Origin: Amycolatopsis sp. A133
GTDB lineage: Bacteria; Actinomycetota; Actinomycetes; Mycobacteriales; Pseudonocardiaceae
Assembly (NCBI RefSeq): GCF_031082405.1
Contig: NZ_JAVHJU010000069.1
Coordinates: forward strand, 62,001-126,000
DNA length: 64,000 nt
Direction of reading: 5' to 3'
Both the position numbers and the translations under genes were made by a program. Below the pieces are notes generated by a model. It saw only the letters and a list, made by a program, of their open reading frames with translations. It was not told the origin of the DNA and did no database searches. Shown one piece after another: positions 43,801-51,841 of the stretch. Every line of letters begins with the position of its first letter. The stretch's first letter is position 1.

Positions 43801-43993
43801 CGGTGACGGGCGCGTCCAGTTCGAACAGGACGGCGCGGGGCCGGGCGGTGTAGCGCAGGGCACGCAGGCCGGTGAAGCCGACGCCGGTCTTGGCCGTGGG
43901 GGAGCGGTCCGGGCCGCCGCCGACGTGCAGGCCGGGGTCCGCCGGCTGCGGGTCACCGGTTTCGAAGGAGGAGAAGAACACGGCGTCGGACAT
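40871..43993 (-). CDS. GH92 alpha-mannosidase, no signal peptide
   Basis: A 1040-residue glycoside hydrolase family 92 enzyme, which removes alpha-mannose (calcium-dependent exo-alpha-1,2-mannosidases are best known). The hallmark GDEDNGEMSAWY is near residue 800, and GNNFPATAVPHGFNFWTPVT and SRWSSPGYAD-like segments (here IARWSSPGYADL) match. An N-terminal carbohydrate-binding-like part (1-160) and a C-terminal F5/8-type region (about 900-1040) flank the catalytic core. It begins MSDAVFFSSFETGD with no signal, unlike the paralogue at 45.6-50 kb, so it is probably cytoplasmic. Confidence 0.93.
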   Translation of the reverse strand: MSDAVFFSSFETGDPQPADPGLHVGGGPDRSPTAKTGVGFTGLRALRYTARPRAVLFELDAPVTGRTELSYVVFPVADGEIPAYHATRVSLDVEFADGTSAGFDPEDDKTLWVDQWNLVRRPLGAFAGRRISRLVLRTDAPGEITGWLDDVRVAERPEPPRDAIDCVRTTRGTHSSGDFSRGNNFPATAVPHGFNFWTPVTDAGVTNWLYSYHRHNDARNRPALQAFALSHQPSPWMGDRHTFHVMPGTGPVEPDRRKRALAFSHDDETDSPHHYGVRFANGMTADLAPTSHAAIMRFTFPDKHGWLLFDNVRNRGRLRLNADTGVITGYTGVRSRLSAGARRMFVYAVTDAPATRGAKVRFPPWRRVSGYFEFDGPDVTLRIATSLISLAQAKRNLELEIPAGTTFEQVKAQARRRWQEELGRVEVEGATEDQRTTLYSNLYRLFLYPNVAHENTPKGIRHASPVVRRWWPSTRRRTGAKVVDGELYVNNGFWDTYRTTWPAYALLTPERCGRMIDGFVQQYREGGWIARWSSPGYADLMTGTSSDVAFADAYLKGVRDFDVEAAFDAGLKNATVTPPRRAVGRKGLEESIFLHYTPVSVHEGLSWALEGCINDFGLANLSAELSRESSGARARMYADYAAYFRERAKHYVHHFDPAIGFFQGRHRDGRRKFAPEGYDPAAWGGDFVETNAWNTAFTAPHDGPGLAALHGGTAGLEAKLDTFFATPETGRRPGAYGGLIHEMTEARDVRLGQYGHSNQPSHHIPYVYNLAGAPAKTQAVVREVLRRLYRGSEIGQGYPGDEDNGEMSAWYVFSALGFYPLAVGSPRYAIGSPLFEKATVHLGGGKKLVVHAPGNTGETVYVRGLTVDGEPHESTSIAHATLARGAELVFDLATEPTGWGAPPPPAGHPAPVTDLTGTATSSDGARVGALFDNTTRTQVTFRSATPAIEFTVTGEPREVTLYTLTSGARGGDASAWVLEGSDDGVEWTTLDERDGELFRWRCQTRPFALATPAAHARYRLRITATRGRRATLAQWELLAR

Positions 43994-44033
43994 GCGCCCA
44001 CCGTAACCGCCGCCGAACGGCGCAGCGTGTTGG

Positions 44034-44067
44034 ACACTGCTGCCCGCACCGATGCGGGCAGCAGTGT
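44034..44067. terminator. Terminator after ridA-like gene
   Basis: Perfect 15-bp stem (44034-44048 / 44053-44067), loop CCGA, 6 nt after the RidA-like stop. Confidence 0.72.
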
Positions 44068-44072
44068 TCTCA

Positions 44073-44474
44073 TCAAGCGACGGCGGTGCCCTCCAGCTCC
44101 ACCTGCTGGCCCGGGATCGCCAGCCGGCTCACCCCGAGCATCGTGGTGGCCGGCGCCACCCCGGCGGCGCCGAGCCGCGCCGCCAGCACGCCGTAGTGCG
44201 GGAACAGCCCGTCGACGTCGGTGGTGTAGACGTTGAGCCGGACGAGGTTCGCCAGGGACATGCCGGCCTCGGCGAGCACGGCCTCCAGGTTGTCCACGCT
44301 CAACGCCAGCTGGGCGGCGATGTCCCCCTCGTGCCGGGGCTTGCCCTCGGCGTCCGTGGACGTCTGCCCGGAGCAGTAGAGGGTGCGGGTCTGCCCCGAG
44401 ACGACCTCCCCCTGGTTGAAGCCCAGCGCATGAGACCACGTCACCGGGTTGACCGCCGTTCGTTCCAGTGCCAC
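44073..44474 (-). CDS. RidA family protein
   Basis: A 133-residue YjgF/YER057c/UK114-type protein. RidA members hydrolyse reactive enamine/imine intermediates from PLP enzymes; here the catalytic-site Arg (about LVRLNVYTTDVD) is present, but the C-terminus is shifted relative to RidA proper, so a Rid subfamily member is likely. GTG 44474 has GGAG 5 nt upstream. Divergent from a WYL regulator. Confidence 0.86.
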   Translation of the reverse strand: MALERTAVNPVTWSHALGFNQGEVVSGQTRTLYCSGQTSTDAEGKPRHEGDIAAQLALSVDNLEAVLAEAGMSLANLVRLNVYTTDVDGLFPHYGVLAARLGAAGVAPATTMLGVSRLAIPGQQVELEGTAVA

Positions 44475-44549
44475 ATCAGCTCCGTTCGTCGCGAGTACTG
44501 CACCGGGGAGCTTTCCGGCGAATCACGACATCTTCTGTCGGGTATTCGC

Positions 44550-44555
44550 TACGGT
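44550..44555 (+). promoter_or_regulatory. Leaderless-type -10 box (TACGGT)
   Basis: TACGGT ends 6 nt before GTG 44562 of the WYL-domain regulator. Confidence 0.45.
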
Positions 44556-44561
44556 CTCGGC

Positions 44562-45536
44562 GTGCGTGCCGACCGGCTGGTCTCCCTGGTGCTGCTGCTG
44601 CGCCGGCGCGGCCGGTTGACCGCGGAGACGCTGGCCCGCGAGCTGGAGGTGTCCACCCGCACGGTGCTGCGCGACATCGACGCGTTGTCGGCGGCGGGCG
44701 TCCCGGTCTACGCCGAACGCGGCCGGCACGGCGGGTTCGCGCTGCTCCCGGGCTTCCGGACCGAACTCACCGGCTTCAACCACGACGAAGCGCTGGCCTT
44801 GCTGACCACCGGGCGCGCTTTCGGCCTCGGCCCGGCACTGGCGTCGGCGATGCGCAAGGTGGCCGACGCCCTGCCCGAGACGCACCTGACCACCGCGGAG
44901 CGGTTCCTCGTCGAGCCCGAGACGGACCTGCTCTCCCGCCGTCCCGTCGTCGACGAGGTGGACCAGCCGGCGATGCTCGAGGTCCGCCGCGCGGTCCTCG
45001 ACGGTCGGCGGCTGCGTCTGCACTACGCGGCCACGGGCCAGGAACCGCAGTGGCGCACGGTGGACCCGATCGGCCTGGTGACCGTCCGCGACCGCGGCTA
45101 CCTGCTGGCGACGAGGGCGGGCGCGGACCGGACGTACCGGCTGTCGCGGATCCTGGCCGCCGAGTCGCTTGGCGAACCGGCCCAGCGGCCGGGCGAAGTC
45201 GACCTGAACCGCGTGTGGCGGCAACGCTGCGCCGCCTTCCTGGCCGACGGTCACCTGACGGCGAAGGTCCGGGTCCGCCCGGGCCGGAGGGAAGACCTGC
45301 TGGGCACGGCGGTGGCGGTCCGCGCCGGGGAACCCGAGACCGGCGGCTGGCTGCGGTTCGAGGTGACCTATCAGGACGCGTGGCACGCGGAGTGGGCGCT
45401 GTGGCAGCTGGGCCCGGACGCGGAAGCCCTGGCCCCACAGTCCCTACGCACGGCCCTTCACCAACGGGCGACCGCGATCGCCACCCGCTACACCGACCCG
45501 CCGCCAGAACCGGTCGTGAGTGGTAAGGCGGGTTAG
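44562..45536 (+). CDS. HTH/WYL-domain transcriptional regulator
   Basis: A 324-residue regulator with an N-terminal DeoR-like helix-turn-helix (RLVSLVLLLRRRGRLTAETL, RTVLRDIDALS) and a WYL ligand-binding domain (about 140-220; LHYAATGQEPQWRTVDPIGL, YLLA) plus C-terminal WCX region. WYL domains can bind nucleic acids or small molecules. The last codons (VVSGKAG) and stop TAG lie inside the palindromic element at 45512, so the tail has been reshaped by that element. Divergent from the RidA-like gene. Confidence 0.87.
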   Translation: MRADRLVSLVLLLRRRGRLTAETLARELEVSTRTVLRDIDALSAAGVPVYAERGRHGGFALLPGFRTELTGFNHDEALALLTTGRAFGLGPALASAMRKVADALPETHLTTAERFLVEPETDLLSRRPVVDEVDQPAMLEVRRAVLDGRRLRLHYAATGQEPQWRTVDPIGLVTVRDRGYLLATRAGADRTYRLSRILAAESLGEPAQRPGEVDLNRVWRQRCAAFLADGHLTAKVRVRPGRREDLLGTAVAVRAGEPETGGWLRFEVTYQDAWHAEWALWQLGPDAEALAPQSLRTALHQRATAIATRYTDPPPEPVVSGKAG

Positions 45537-45559
45537 AACCCGCCTTACCACTCACGACC
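45512..45559. repeat. 42-nt palindromic element, copy 2
   Basis: A 23-bp stem (45512-45534 / 45537-45559) with loop AG. The core (45515-45556) is identical to copy 1; its flanking pairs are GGT/ACC instead of CT/AG. It includes the last seven codons and stop of the WYL regulator. Confidence 0.85.
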
Positions 45560-45579
45560 AGCCGCGGCAGACCCCGAAA

Positions 45580-45621
45580 GCGGGAAGGCCACCCTCGAAG
45601 TACCGAGGGTGGCCTTCCCGC
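45580..45621. terminator. Terminator of secreted GH92 gene
   Basis: Perfect 18-bp stem (45580-45597 / 45604-45621), 6-nt loop, 12 nt past the GH92 stop. Adjacent to the palindromic element, giving two hairpins in tandem. Confidence 0.8.
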
Positions 45622-45633
45622 ATCACTGCAGAG

Positions 45634-48600
45634 CTACATCTTCGTGCACTGCCCGGCGATCGGGCCGCGGACCGTGTTCGGCAGGTCGTGGTCCGTCGGC
45701 GCGGGGTTGTTGATCGCGCACGCCAGCGGGCCGCCGACCGTGCTGGAGGTCAGCACCGGCCCGTGGTTACCCGTCAACGCCACCGGCCCGCCGATGTCGG
45801 TCAGCTCGATCGACACCTGACCGGTCGCCCCGGTGATCGCCACCGGACCGCTCACCTTCGTGCGGTTCAGCACCACCTGAGCCGCACCCGTCGCCGCCAG
45901 CGGGCCCTTCACCGAACCACCGCGGACGATCAGCGAAGCGCCGCCGCCCACCGTGACCGGGCCGGACACCGTCGCGTTCTCCAAGCACACCGTGCCCGAG
46001 TGGATCGACAGCGGCCCGGACTGGACACCCGTCACCGTGCGAGTGCACGCGGCGTCCGGCTTGCCCAGCAGCTCGAACTCGGCCAGCTGCGCCGGCGCGC
46101 CGGTGCTGGTCGCGGTCACCTCGAGCCGGTAGTACGCGTAGTGCGCCGGGTTCGCCACCTTGAACGCCCGGGTCTGCTGCCGCCAGCTGAACGCCTGGTT
46201 CTCCTGCCGGTCGGCCACCGCCCAGGTCTTGCCGTCGTAGGAGCCCTTCAGCACCCAGCTCTTCGGATCACCCGCACCGGTCTGGGACGTCAGCGTGTAA
46301 TTCGTGACGGCCTCATCGGTGTTGTCCAGCTGGTACTGCACGGCGCCGGTGACGGCGGCCTGGGTGCGCGAGGTGTTGTCCACCAGCGCGCCCGCGTTCG
46401 ACCCGTCCGAAGTGGACAGCGTCCCCTTGCCGGGACCGGTCTCGTCGTGCAGCGGCGCCGGAGCGGCGTCGCCCTGGGTGATCGACTTCGGCGCGTCGTT
46501 CGGGCCGGTGCCCCACGACGACGGGTTCGGGCCCATGTCGAAGTCGATCTTCCCGCCGCGCGCGATCAGGTCGTGCGACAGCGACGTCGAGGAGTACGCC
46601 TTGCCGTTGACCTTCACACCCTGGATGTAGACGTTCTTCGCGCTGTTCTTCGGCGCGTTGATCACCAGGTCCTTGCCGCCGGCGAGGTGGATCGTCGCCT
46701 TCTTGAACAGCGGCGACCCGATCGCGTAGTCCGGGCTGCCCATCTGCAGCGGGTAGAAGCCCAGCGCGCTGAAGGTCCACCACGCCGACTGCTCGCCGTT
46801 GTCCTCGTCACCCGCGTAGCCCTGGCCGATCTCGCTGCCGGTGTAGAGCCGCGAGAGCGCCTCGCGGACCTTCTCCTGCGTCTTGGCCGGCTGGCCCGCG
46901 TAGTCGTACATGTAGAGCGTGTGGTGCGAGGCCTGGTTGGAGTGGCCGAGCTGGCCCATCCGGACGTCGCGGGCCTCCCGCATCTCGTGGATCACGCCAC
47001 CGTAGGAGCCCGGGAAGTTTGCGGTCTCCTGGTCGGCGAAGAAGGCGTCCAGCTTCTTCGCCAGCCCCGCCTTGCCGCCGTAGAGGTTGGCCAGGCCCTG
47101 ACCGTCCTGCGGCACGGAGAACGCCATGCCCCAGCCGTTGGTCTCGGTGTAGTCGATGCCCCACACCCGCGGGTCGTAGTCCTGCGGCGACCGGCTGAAC
47201 TTGCCCGCCGCGTCCCGGCCCTGGAAGAACCCGACGCTCGGGTCGAACAGGTTCACGTACTGCTGGGCGCGGCTGGTGAAGTACTCGTAATTCGCCAGGT
47301 ACTCCTGCTTGCGCGGATCGCTCGCCGGGGCTTCGTCGTAGAGCTTCTTCGACAGGTTCGCGATGCCGTAGTCGTTGACGTAACCCTCGATCGACCACGA
47401 GAACCCGTGGTCGGCCGTGTTGGGCGAGTAGCCGAGGAAGATGCCCTCGTCGAGGCCCTTGCGGCCGACGGCGTTGTTCGGCGGGGTCACCGTGGCGTTC
47501 TTCAGCGCCGCGTCGTAGGACGCCTTGACGTCGAAGTTGCGGACGCCCTTGAGGTAGGCATCGGCGAACGCCACGTCCGAGCTGGTGCCGGTCATCAGGT
47601 CGGCGTAGCCCGGCGAGGACCACCGCGAGATCCAGCCGCCGTCGCGGTACTGCTGCACGAACCCGTCGACCATCTTCCCGGCCATGTCCGGCGTGAGCAG
47701 CGAATACGCCGGCCAGGTGGTGCGGTAAGTGTCCCAGAACCCGTTGTTGACGTAGGTCTGGCCGTCGACGATCTTCGCCCCCGTCTGCGTCGGGGTGTCC
47801 GCGCCGGTCTTCGGCGAAACGAAGCTCGCGTACTGGTACTTCGGCTTCTCGGGCGTGCCGGTGTTCTCGAACCCGGAGTTCGGGTAGAGGAACAGCCGGT
47901 ACAAGTTCGAGTACAGCGTCGTGAGCTGATCCTTCGACGCGCCCTCGACCTCGATCACCTTCAGCTGCTCGTCCCAGACCCGCTGTGCGGCGTCGCGGAC
48001 GGAGTCGAAGGTCGCGGCCGGCGCGATCTCCTGCGCCAGGTTCTTCTTCGCCTGGTCCACGCTGATCAGCGACGTCGCGATCCGCATGGTCACCGTCTTG
48101 TCGGCACCGGCGGCGAACCGCAGGTAGCCGGCGACGTCGTCGTGGCCCTGCCCGGTGAGCTTCGCGCCCGCGGTGACCGGCTTGTCGAAGGTGGCGTAGA
48201 CGAACATCCGGCCCGCACCGGCCGACAGGCCGCTCTTGACGTCGGTGTAGCCCGACAGCGTGCCGTTCGCGGTGTCGAGCGTCAGCCCGCCCTGGTTCTT
48301 GTAGTTGTCGAAGATCAGGCTGGAGTCGCTGCCCGGGAAGGAGAACCGGAACACCGCCGCGTGGTCGGTCGGGGCGATCTCGGTCTTGATCCCGTTCTCG
48401 AACTGCACGCCGTAGTAGTGCGCGCGAGCGACCTCGTTGTCGTGCTTGAACGCCAGCGCCCGGGCATCGCGGTTCGCGGACGGCGTCCCGGCGGCCGCGG
48501 ACGGCATCACCTGGAAGGTCTGCCGGTCGCCCATCCACGGGCTCGGCTCGTGGCTGACGCTGAACGCCTGCAGCTCCGGGAGGTTCTGCTCGTTGTTCTG

Positions 48601-49962
48601 GCTGTGGTAGTTGTACATCCACCGCACGTCGCCGTTGTCGGCGTTCGCGTCGGTCACCGGGGTCCAGAAGTTGAACCCGTGCGGCACCGCCGTGGCCGGG
48701 AAGTTGTTGCCCCGGGAGAACGTGCCGTTGGCCATCGTGCCGCGCGTGGTGAGCACGTTGTCGGTCGGGCGGGTGCTGGCCGGCGGGGTCGGCGTCGCCG
48801 AGATCTTCACGTCGTCCAGCCAGCCCTGCAGCGAGCCGGGACCGTCCGGGTTGTCGTAGCCGACCAGGATCCGGTCGACCGTCTTGCCCTTGGCCACCGT
48901 CCCGATCGCCGAGCGCACCAGGTTCCACTGGTTGGTGTAGAGCACCTTGCTCTTGCCCTGGCCCTCCGGCGTCAGCGGGAAGCCGTACTGGTCGGTCGCG
49001 CCCAGGTCGCGCAGCCGGGTGCCGTCGGTGAAGACCAAGTCGATCGCCACGTTCGTGCTCTGGTACTTCAGGTCACCGGTGATGAACTGCGGCTGCACCT
49101 TGTACGTCAGTTCGGTCGAGGCGACGACGGGGACGTCGACGTCGAAGACCTTGTTGTAGGACCAGCCGTGCCCGTCCGCGGTCTGGCTGCCCGAGTAGCG
49201 GAACGCCTTGAGCCCGGTGAAGCCGACGCGGTTCTTGTTCGTGTACCCGCTGGTCGGGCCGGAATCGGTGAAGCTGCGCATGTTCGGCAGCGGCGGCGGC
49301 GCGGGCTCGTCGTTGGCCAGCAGCAGCTCCGACAGCTGCAGGATCGGCCCGCCGTTGTTGCGCGTGATGTCCAGCCGGAAGTACTTGAACGCCGGCGTCG
49401 CCGCGGCCAGCTTGTAGTCCTTCTGCTGGAGCCGCTCGGTGAACGCCTGGTCGGTCTGCTTGTCCAGGTCGGTCCAGGCCGAAGCGTCGTTGGAGCCCTG
49501 CAGCGTCCAGTCCCGGGGGTCGCGGTTGTCGAAGTCGTTGGCCGAGGAGATCGCGTAGTGCGTGATCGAGGTGGGCTCCGACAGCGTGATCTGCGCCCAC
49601 GCGGTCGGGTCCCAGGACAGCCACTTCGTGTCGGTCGTGCCGTCGACGAGGTTCGACACCACCTCGCCGCCGCCGGAGTTCTCGCTGCTGGCGCCGGTCT
49701 CGGTCACCTTGCCGCGGACGTCACCGGGGATGGCGGTGCCGTTCGCGCCGTTGATCCCGGACGCGCGCGGCCGGCCCGCCGCGTCGGTGTCGACCGTGTC
49801 GGTCCACGTCGGCTGGACGTCACCGGCCTCGAAGGAGGACGAGAAGTCGGGGGGAAGGGCGTCTTCGGCGGCGGACGAGGCCGCGGGGAGGGCGACCAGG
49901 CCGGCGGCGACCACGGCGGCGGTCACCAGGAAAGCGACCGGCGGTCTGGCGCTTCGGGGCAT
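45634..49962 (-). CDS. Secreted multidomain GH92 alpha-mannosidase
   Basis: A 1442-residue exported enzyme. Order: signal peptide (1-31, cut after SSA), a discoidin-like F5/8 domain (about 60-215), a carbohydrate-binding-like part, the GH92 core (about 390-1130, hallmark GDEDNGEQSAWW near 1050), a second F5/8 domain (about 1180-1310) and a repeated beta-solenoid-like tail (1315-1442). It shares the core with the signal-less GH92 at 40.9 kb. It likely removes alpha-mannosyl residues from mannans or glycoproteins outside the cell. ATG 49962 has GGAG 5 nt upstream. Divergent from a tannase-family esterase. Confidence 0.93.
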   Translation of the reverse strand: MPRSARPPVAFLVTAAVVAAGLVALPAASSAAEDALPPDFSSSFEAGDVQPTWTDTVDTDAAGRPRASGINGANGTAIPGDVRGKVTETGASSENSGGGEVVSNLVDGTTDTKWLSWDPTAWAQITLSEPTSITHYAISSANDFDNRDPRDWTLQGSNDASAWTDLDKQTDQAFTERLQQKDYKLAAATPAFKYFRLDITRNNGGPILQLSELLLANDEPAPPPLPNMRSFTDSGPTSGYTNKNRVGFTGLKAFRYSGSQTADGHGWSYNKVFDVDVPVVASTELTYKVQPQFITGDLKYQSTNVAIDLVFTDGTRLRDLGATDQYGFPLTPEGQGKSKVLYTNQWNLVRSAIGTVAKGKTVDRILVGYDNPDGPGSLQGWLDDVKISATPTPPASTRPTDNVLTTRGTMANGTFSRGNNFPATAVPHGFNFWTPVTDANADNGDVRWMYNYHSQNNEQNLPELQAFSVSHEPSPWMGDRQTFQVMPSAAAGTPSANRDARALAFKHDNEVARAHYYGVQFENGIKTEIAPTDHAAVFRFSFPGSDSSLIFDNYKNQGGLTLDTANGTLSGYTDVKSGLSAGAGRMFVYATFDKPVTAGAKLTGQGHDDVAGYLRFAAGADKTVTMRIATSLISVDQAKKNLAQEIAPAATFDSVRDAAQRVWDEQLKVIEVEGASKDQLTTLYSNLYRLFLYPNSGFENTGTPEKPKYQYASFVSPKTGADTPTQTGAKIVDGQTYVNNGFWDTYRTTWPAYSLLTPDMAGKMVDGFVQQYRDGGWISRWSSPGYADLMTGTSSDVAFADAYLKGVRNFDVKASYDAALKNATVTPPNNAVGRKGLDEGIFLGYSPNTADHGFSWSIEGYVNDYGIANLSKKLYDEAPASDPRKQEYLANYEYFTSRAQQYVNLFDPSVGFFQGRDAAGKFSRSPQDYDPRVWGIDYTETNGWGMAFSVPQDGQGLANLYGGKAGLAKKLDAFFADQETANFPGSYGGVIHEMREARDVRMGQLGHSNQASHHTLYMYDYAGQPAKTQEKVREALSRLYTGSEIGQGYAGDEDNGEQSAWWTFSALGFYPLQMGSPDYAIGSPLFKKATIHLAGGKDLVINAPKNSAKNVYIQGVKVNGKAYSSTSLSHDLIARGGKIDFDMGPNPSSWGTGPNDAPKSITQGDAAPAPLHDETGPGKGTLSTSDGSNAGALVDNTSRTQAAVTGAVQYQLDNTDEAVTNYTLTSQTGAGDPKSWVLKGSYDGKTWAVADRQENQAFSWRQQTRAFKVANPAHYAYYRLEVTATSTGAPAQLAEFELLGKPDAACTRTVTGVQSGPLSIHSGTVCLENATVSGPVTVGGGASLIVRGGSVKGPLAATGAAQVVLNRTKVSGPVAITGATGQVSIELTDIGGPVALTGNHGPVLTSSTVGGPLACAINNPAPTDHDLPNTVRGPIAGQCTKM
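45637..46020 (-). other. C-terminal GP-repeat module of secreted GH92
   Basis: The last 128 residues consist of about seven units of 18-22 residues, each opening with [S/K/G/R]GP[L/V/I], for example SGPLSIHSGTVCLENATV and KGPLAATGAAQVVLNRTKV. Alternating small and beta-branched residues suggest a beta-solenoid. Four Cys (in ACTRTV, VCLENA, LACAIN, GQCTKM) may form disulphides. Role likely binding or stability. Confidence 0.6.
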
Positions 49963-50110
49963 CGTTGCTCCAAGCTCGGAGGGCGGATTTGAGCAGCGCC
50001 GCGCAGGCGGGACCGGCGGCGCCAACGAAGGGAAACGCGCGGGTGACATCGATGTCAAGACCGCCTGGCAAACCTGGCCAAAATCAGACAACGCGGAAAC
50101 CGGGGGACCG

Positions 50111-51799
50111 ATGAGACCCGTCAAGATCTTCGCCGCCATCACCGCACTCACGCTCGCCACCACCACGTTCACCCCCGCGGCCGCCGTCGCCGCGCCGGAA
50201 TCCACCGTCCGGCCGGTGCTCGCCTGCGCCGACCTGGTCCGCGGGTTCGCCCTCCCGGGCGCCACCACGCACGTCACCTCGGCGGCCGTGACAACCGGAG
50301 CTTCGCTCCGAGCCGGGGGCTCCGCCACCCGGACCCCCGAAAGATCTGCAGTCGCGGCCACCGCAGTCGACCCCGAATACTGCGACGTGCAGGGCTACGT
50401 CGAACCCGCCGTCCGGTTCGAACTGCGGCTGCCCACCAAGACCTACTCCGGGCGCTACCTGCAGTACGGCTGCGGCGGCTTCTGCGGCGTGGTCACCCCG
50501 CCCGCCTTCGCCGATTGCCTGCCGCACGGCGGCGACTTCGCGGTCGCCGCCACCGACGACGGCCACGTCGGCAAGACCCCCGCCGTCGTCGACGACGGCA
50601 GCTGGGGCGCGAACGACCAGGCCGCCCGCAACGACTTCGAGTTCCGCGCACCCCACGTCGTCTCCCGCGCCTCGAAGGCGATCATCCAGGCCTTCTACGG
50701 CGCCCCGCCGCGCAAGTCCTACTTCAGCGGCTGCTCCGACGGCGGCCGCGAAGGCCTCCTGCTCGCCCAGCGGTACCCGGCGGACTTCGACGGCATCGAC
50801 GCCGGGGCACCGGCGAACTACTGGAGCCCGCTGCTCGGGGTGTACCAGACCTGGCTCGCGCGGGTGAACAGCGCCGCCGACGGCAGCCCGATCCTCACCG
50901 CCGCCAAGCTGCCCGCGCTGCACAACGCCGTCCTGGCCGCCTGCGACCGCCTCGACGGGCTCGCCGACGGCCAGCTCGACGACCCCCGCGCCTGCCGCTT
51001 CGACCCGGCGACGCTGACCTGCACCGGCGCCCACACGCCGTCCTGCCTCACCCCGGCCCAGGCCGTCGTCGTCCGCAAGCTGTACTCGCCGCCCACCGAC
51101 GCCCACGGCACGCTGCTCTACCCCGGCGGCCAGCTGCCCGGGTCCGAGCTGTCCTGGGCCGGCTGGATCATCGCCACCCCGGAGACCGGCGGCTTCGCCT
51201 TCGCCCGCAACCTCGCCGACAACTACCTGCGCTACCTCGGCTACCCGATCGGCGCGCCGGCCGCCACCGTCGACACCTTCGCCTTCACCAGGGCGGAGTT
51301 CGACCGGCTCACCCCGGTCGGCGTGCGCTACAACGCGCTGAGCCTCGACCTGTCGGCGTTCCAGCGGCGCGGCGGCAAGCTGCTGCTCTGGCACGGCTGG
51401 AACGACGAAGCCATCCCGCCGGCGGGCACGCTCGACTACTACCAGCGGCTCACCCACGGCCGTCCGCAGGACTGGGCGCGGCTGTTCATGGTCCCGTCGC
51501 TCTACCACTGCGGCGGCGGCACCACGCTCACCGAGTTCGACCCGCTGCGCGAACTGGTCACCTGGGTCGAGCGCGGCACCGCACCCACCCGGGTGACCGC
51601 GACCGGCCGCGACGACGCCGGCGACGTCACCCGCACCCGGCCGGTGTTCGCCTACCCGCAGCGGGCGGTCTACGACGGCACCGGCAGCATCGACGACGCC
51701 GCCAACTTCCGGCCCGCCCCGCCGTCCTCGCCGGTGCGCGACGTCGTCCACTGGGCGGGGGAGAAGCTGTACGGCCTCCCGGGGCCGGTCGCTCCGTAA
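50111..51799 (+). CDS. Secreted tannase/feruloyl esterase family protein
   Basis: A 562-residue secreted esterase of the tannase family. The signal peptide (KIFAAITALTLATTTF) ends near residue 28. The nucleophile motif GCSDGG, the acid in WHGWNDEAI and the final His in LYHCGGG fit, with Cys beside both Ser and His (the family's catalytic disulphide). It cleaves ester bonds of gallic or hydroxycinnamic acids in plant material. ATG 50111 lies 148 nt from the divergent GH92 gene, suggesting joint control of plant-polymer degradation. Confidence 0.9.
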   Translation: MRPVKIFAAITALTLATTTFTPAAAVAAPESTVRPVLACADLVRGFALPGATTHVTSAAVTTGASLRAGGSATRTPERSAVAATAVDPEYCDVQGYVEPAVRFELRLPTKTYSGRYLQYGCGGFCGVVTPPAFADCLPHGGDFAVAATDDGHVGKTPAVVDDGSWGANDQAARNDFEFRAPHVVSRASKAIIQAFYGAPPRKSYFSGCSDGGREGLLLAQRYPADFDGIDAGAPANYWSPLLGVYQTWLARVNSAADGSPILTAAKLPALHNAVLAACDRLDGLADGQLDDPRACRFDPATLTCTGAHTPSCLTPAQAVVVRKLYSPPTDAHGTLLYPGGQLPGSELSWAGWIIATPETGGFAFARNLADNYLRYLGYPIGAPAATVDTFAFTRAEFDRLTPVGVRYNALSLDLSAFQRRGGKLLLWHGWNDEAIPPAGTLDYYQRLTHGRPQDWARLFMVPSLYHCGGGTTLTEFDPLRELVTWVERGTAPTRVTATGRDDAGDVTRTRPVFAYPQRAVYDGTGSIDDAANFRPAPPSSPVRDVVHWAGEKLYGLPGPVAP

Positions 51800-51828
51800 A
51801 ACGGGTCTCGCGGGTCCGGCGTCGTCGC

Positions 51829-51834
51829 TAGGGT
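51829..51834 (+). promoter_or_regulatory. Leaderless-type -10 box (TAGGGT)
   Basis: TAGGGT ends 7 nt before ATG 51842 of the methyltransferase gene. Confidence 0.45.
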
Positions 51835-51841
51835 CACGATC

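Noticed and set aside
36290..45559. The palindromes as CRISPR repeats or insertion-sequence ends
   Set aside because: Only two copies 9 kb apart, no spacers, no transposase between them and no target duplication visible.
45520..49992. A 1490-codon open frame antisense to the secreted GH92 gene
   Set aside because: Arg/Val/Gly-rich composition with no family features; it mirrors the GC third-position bias of the real gene on the other strand.
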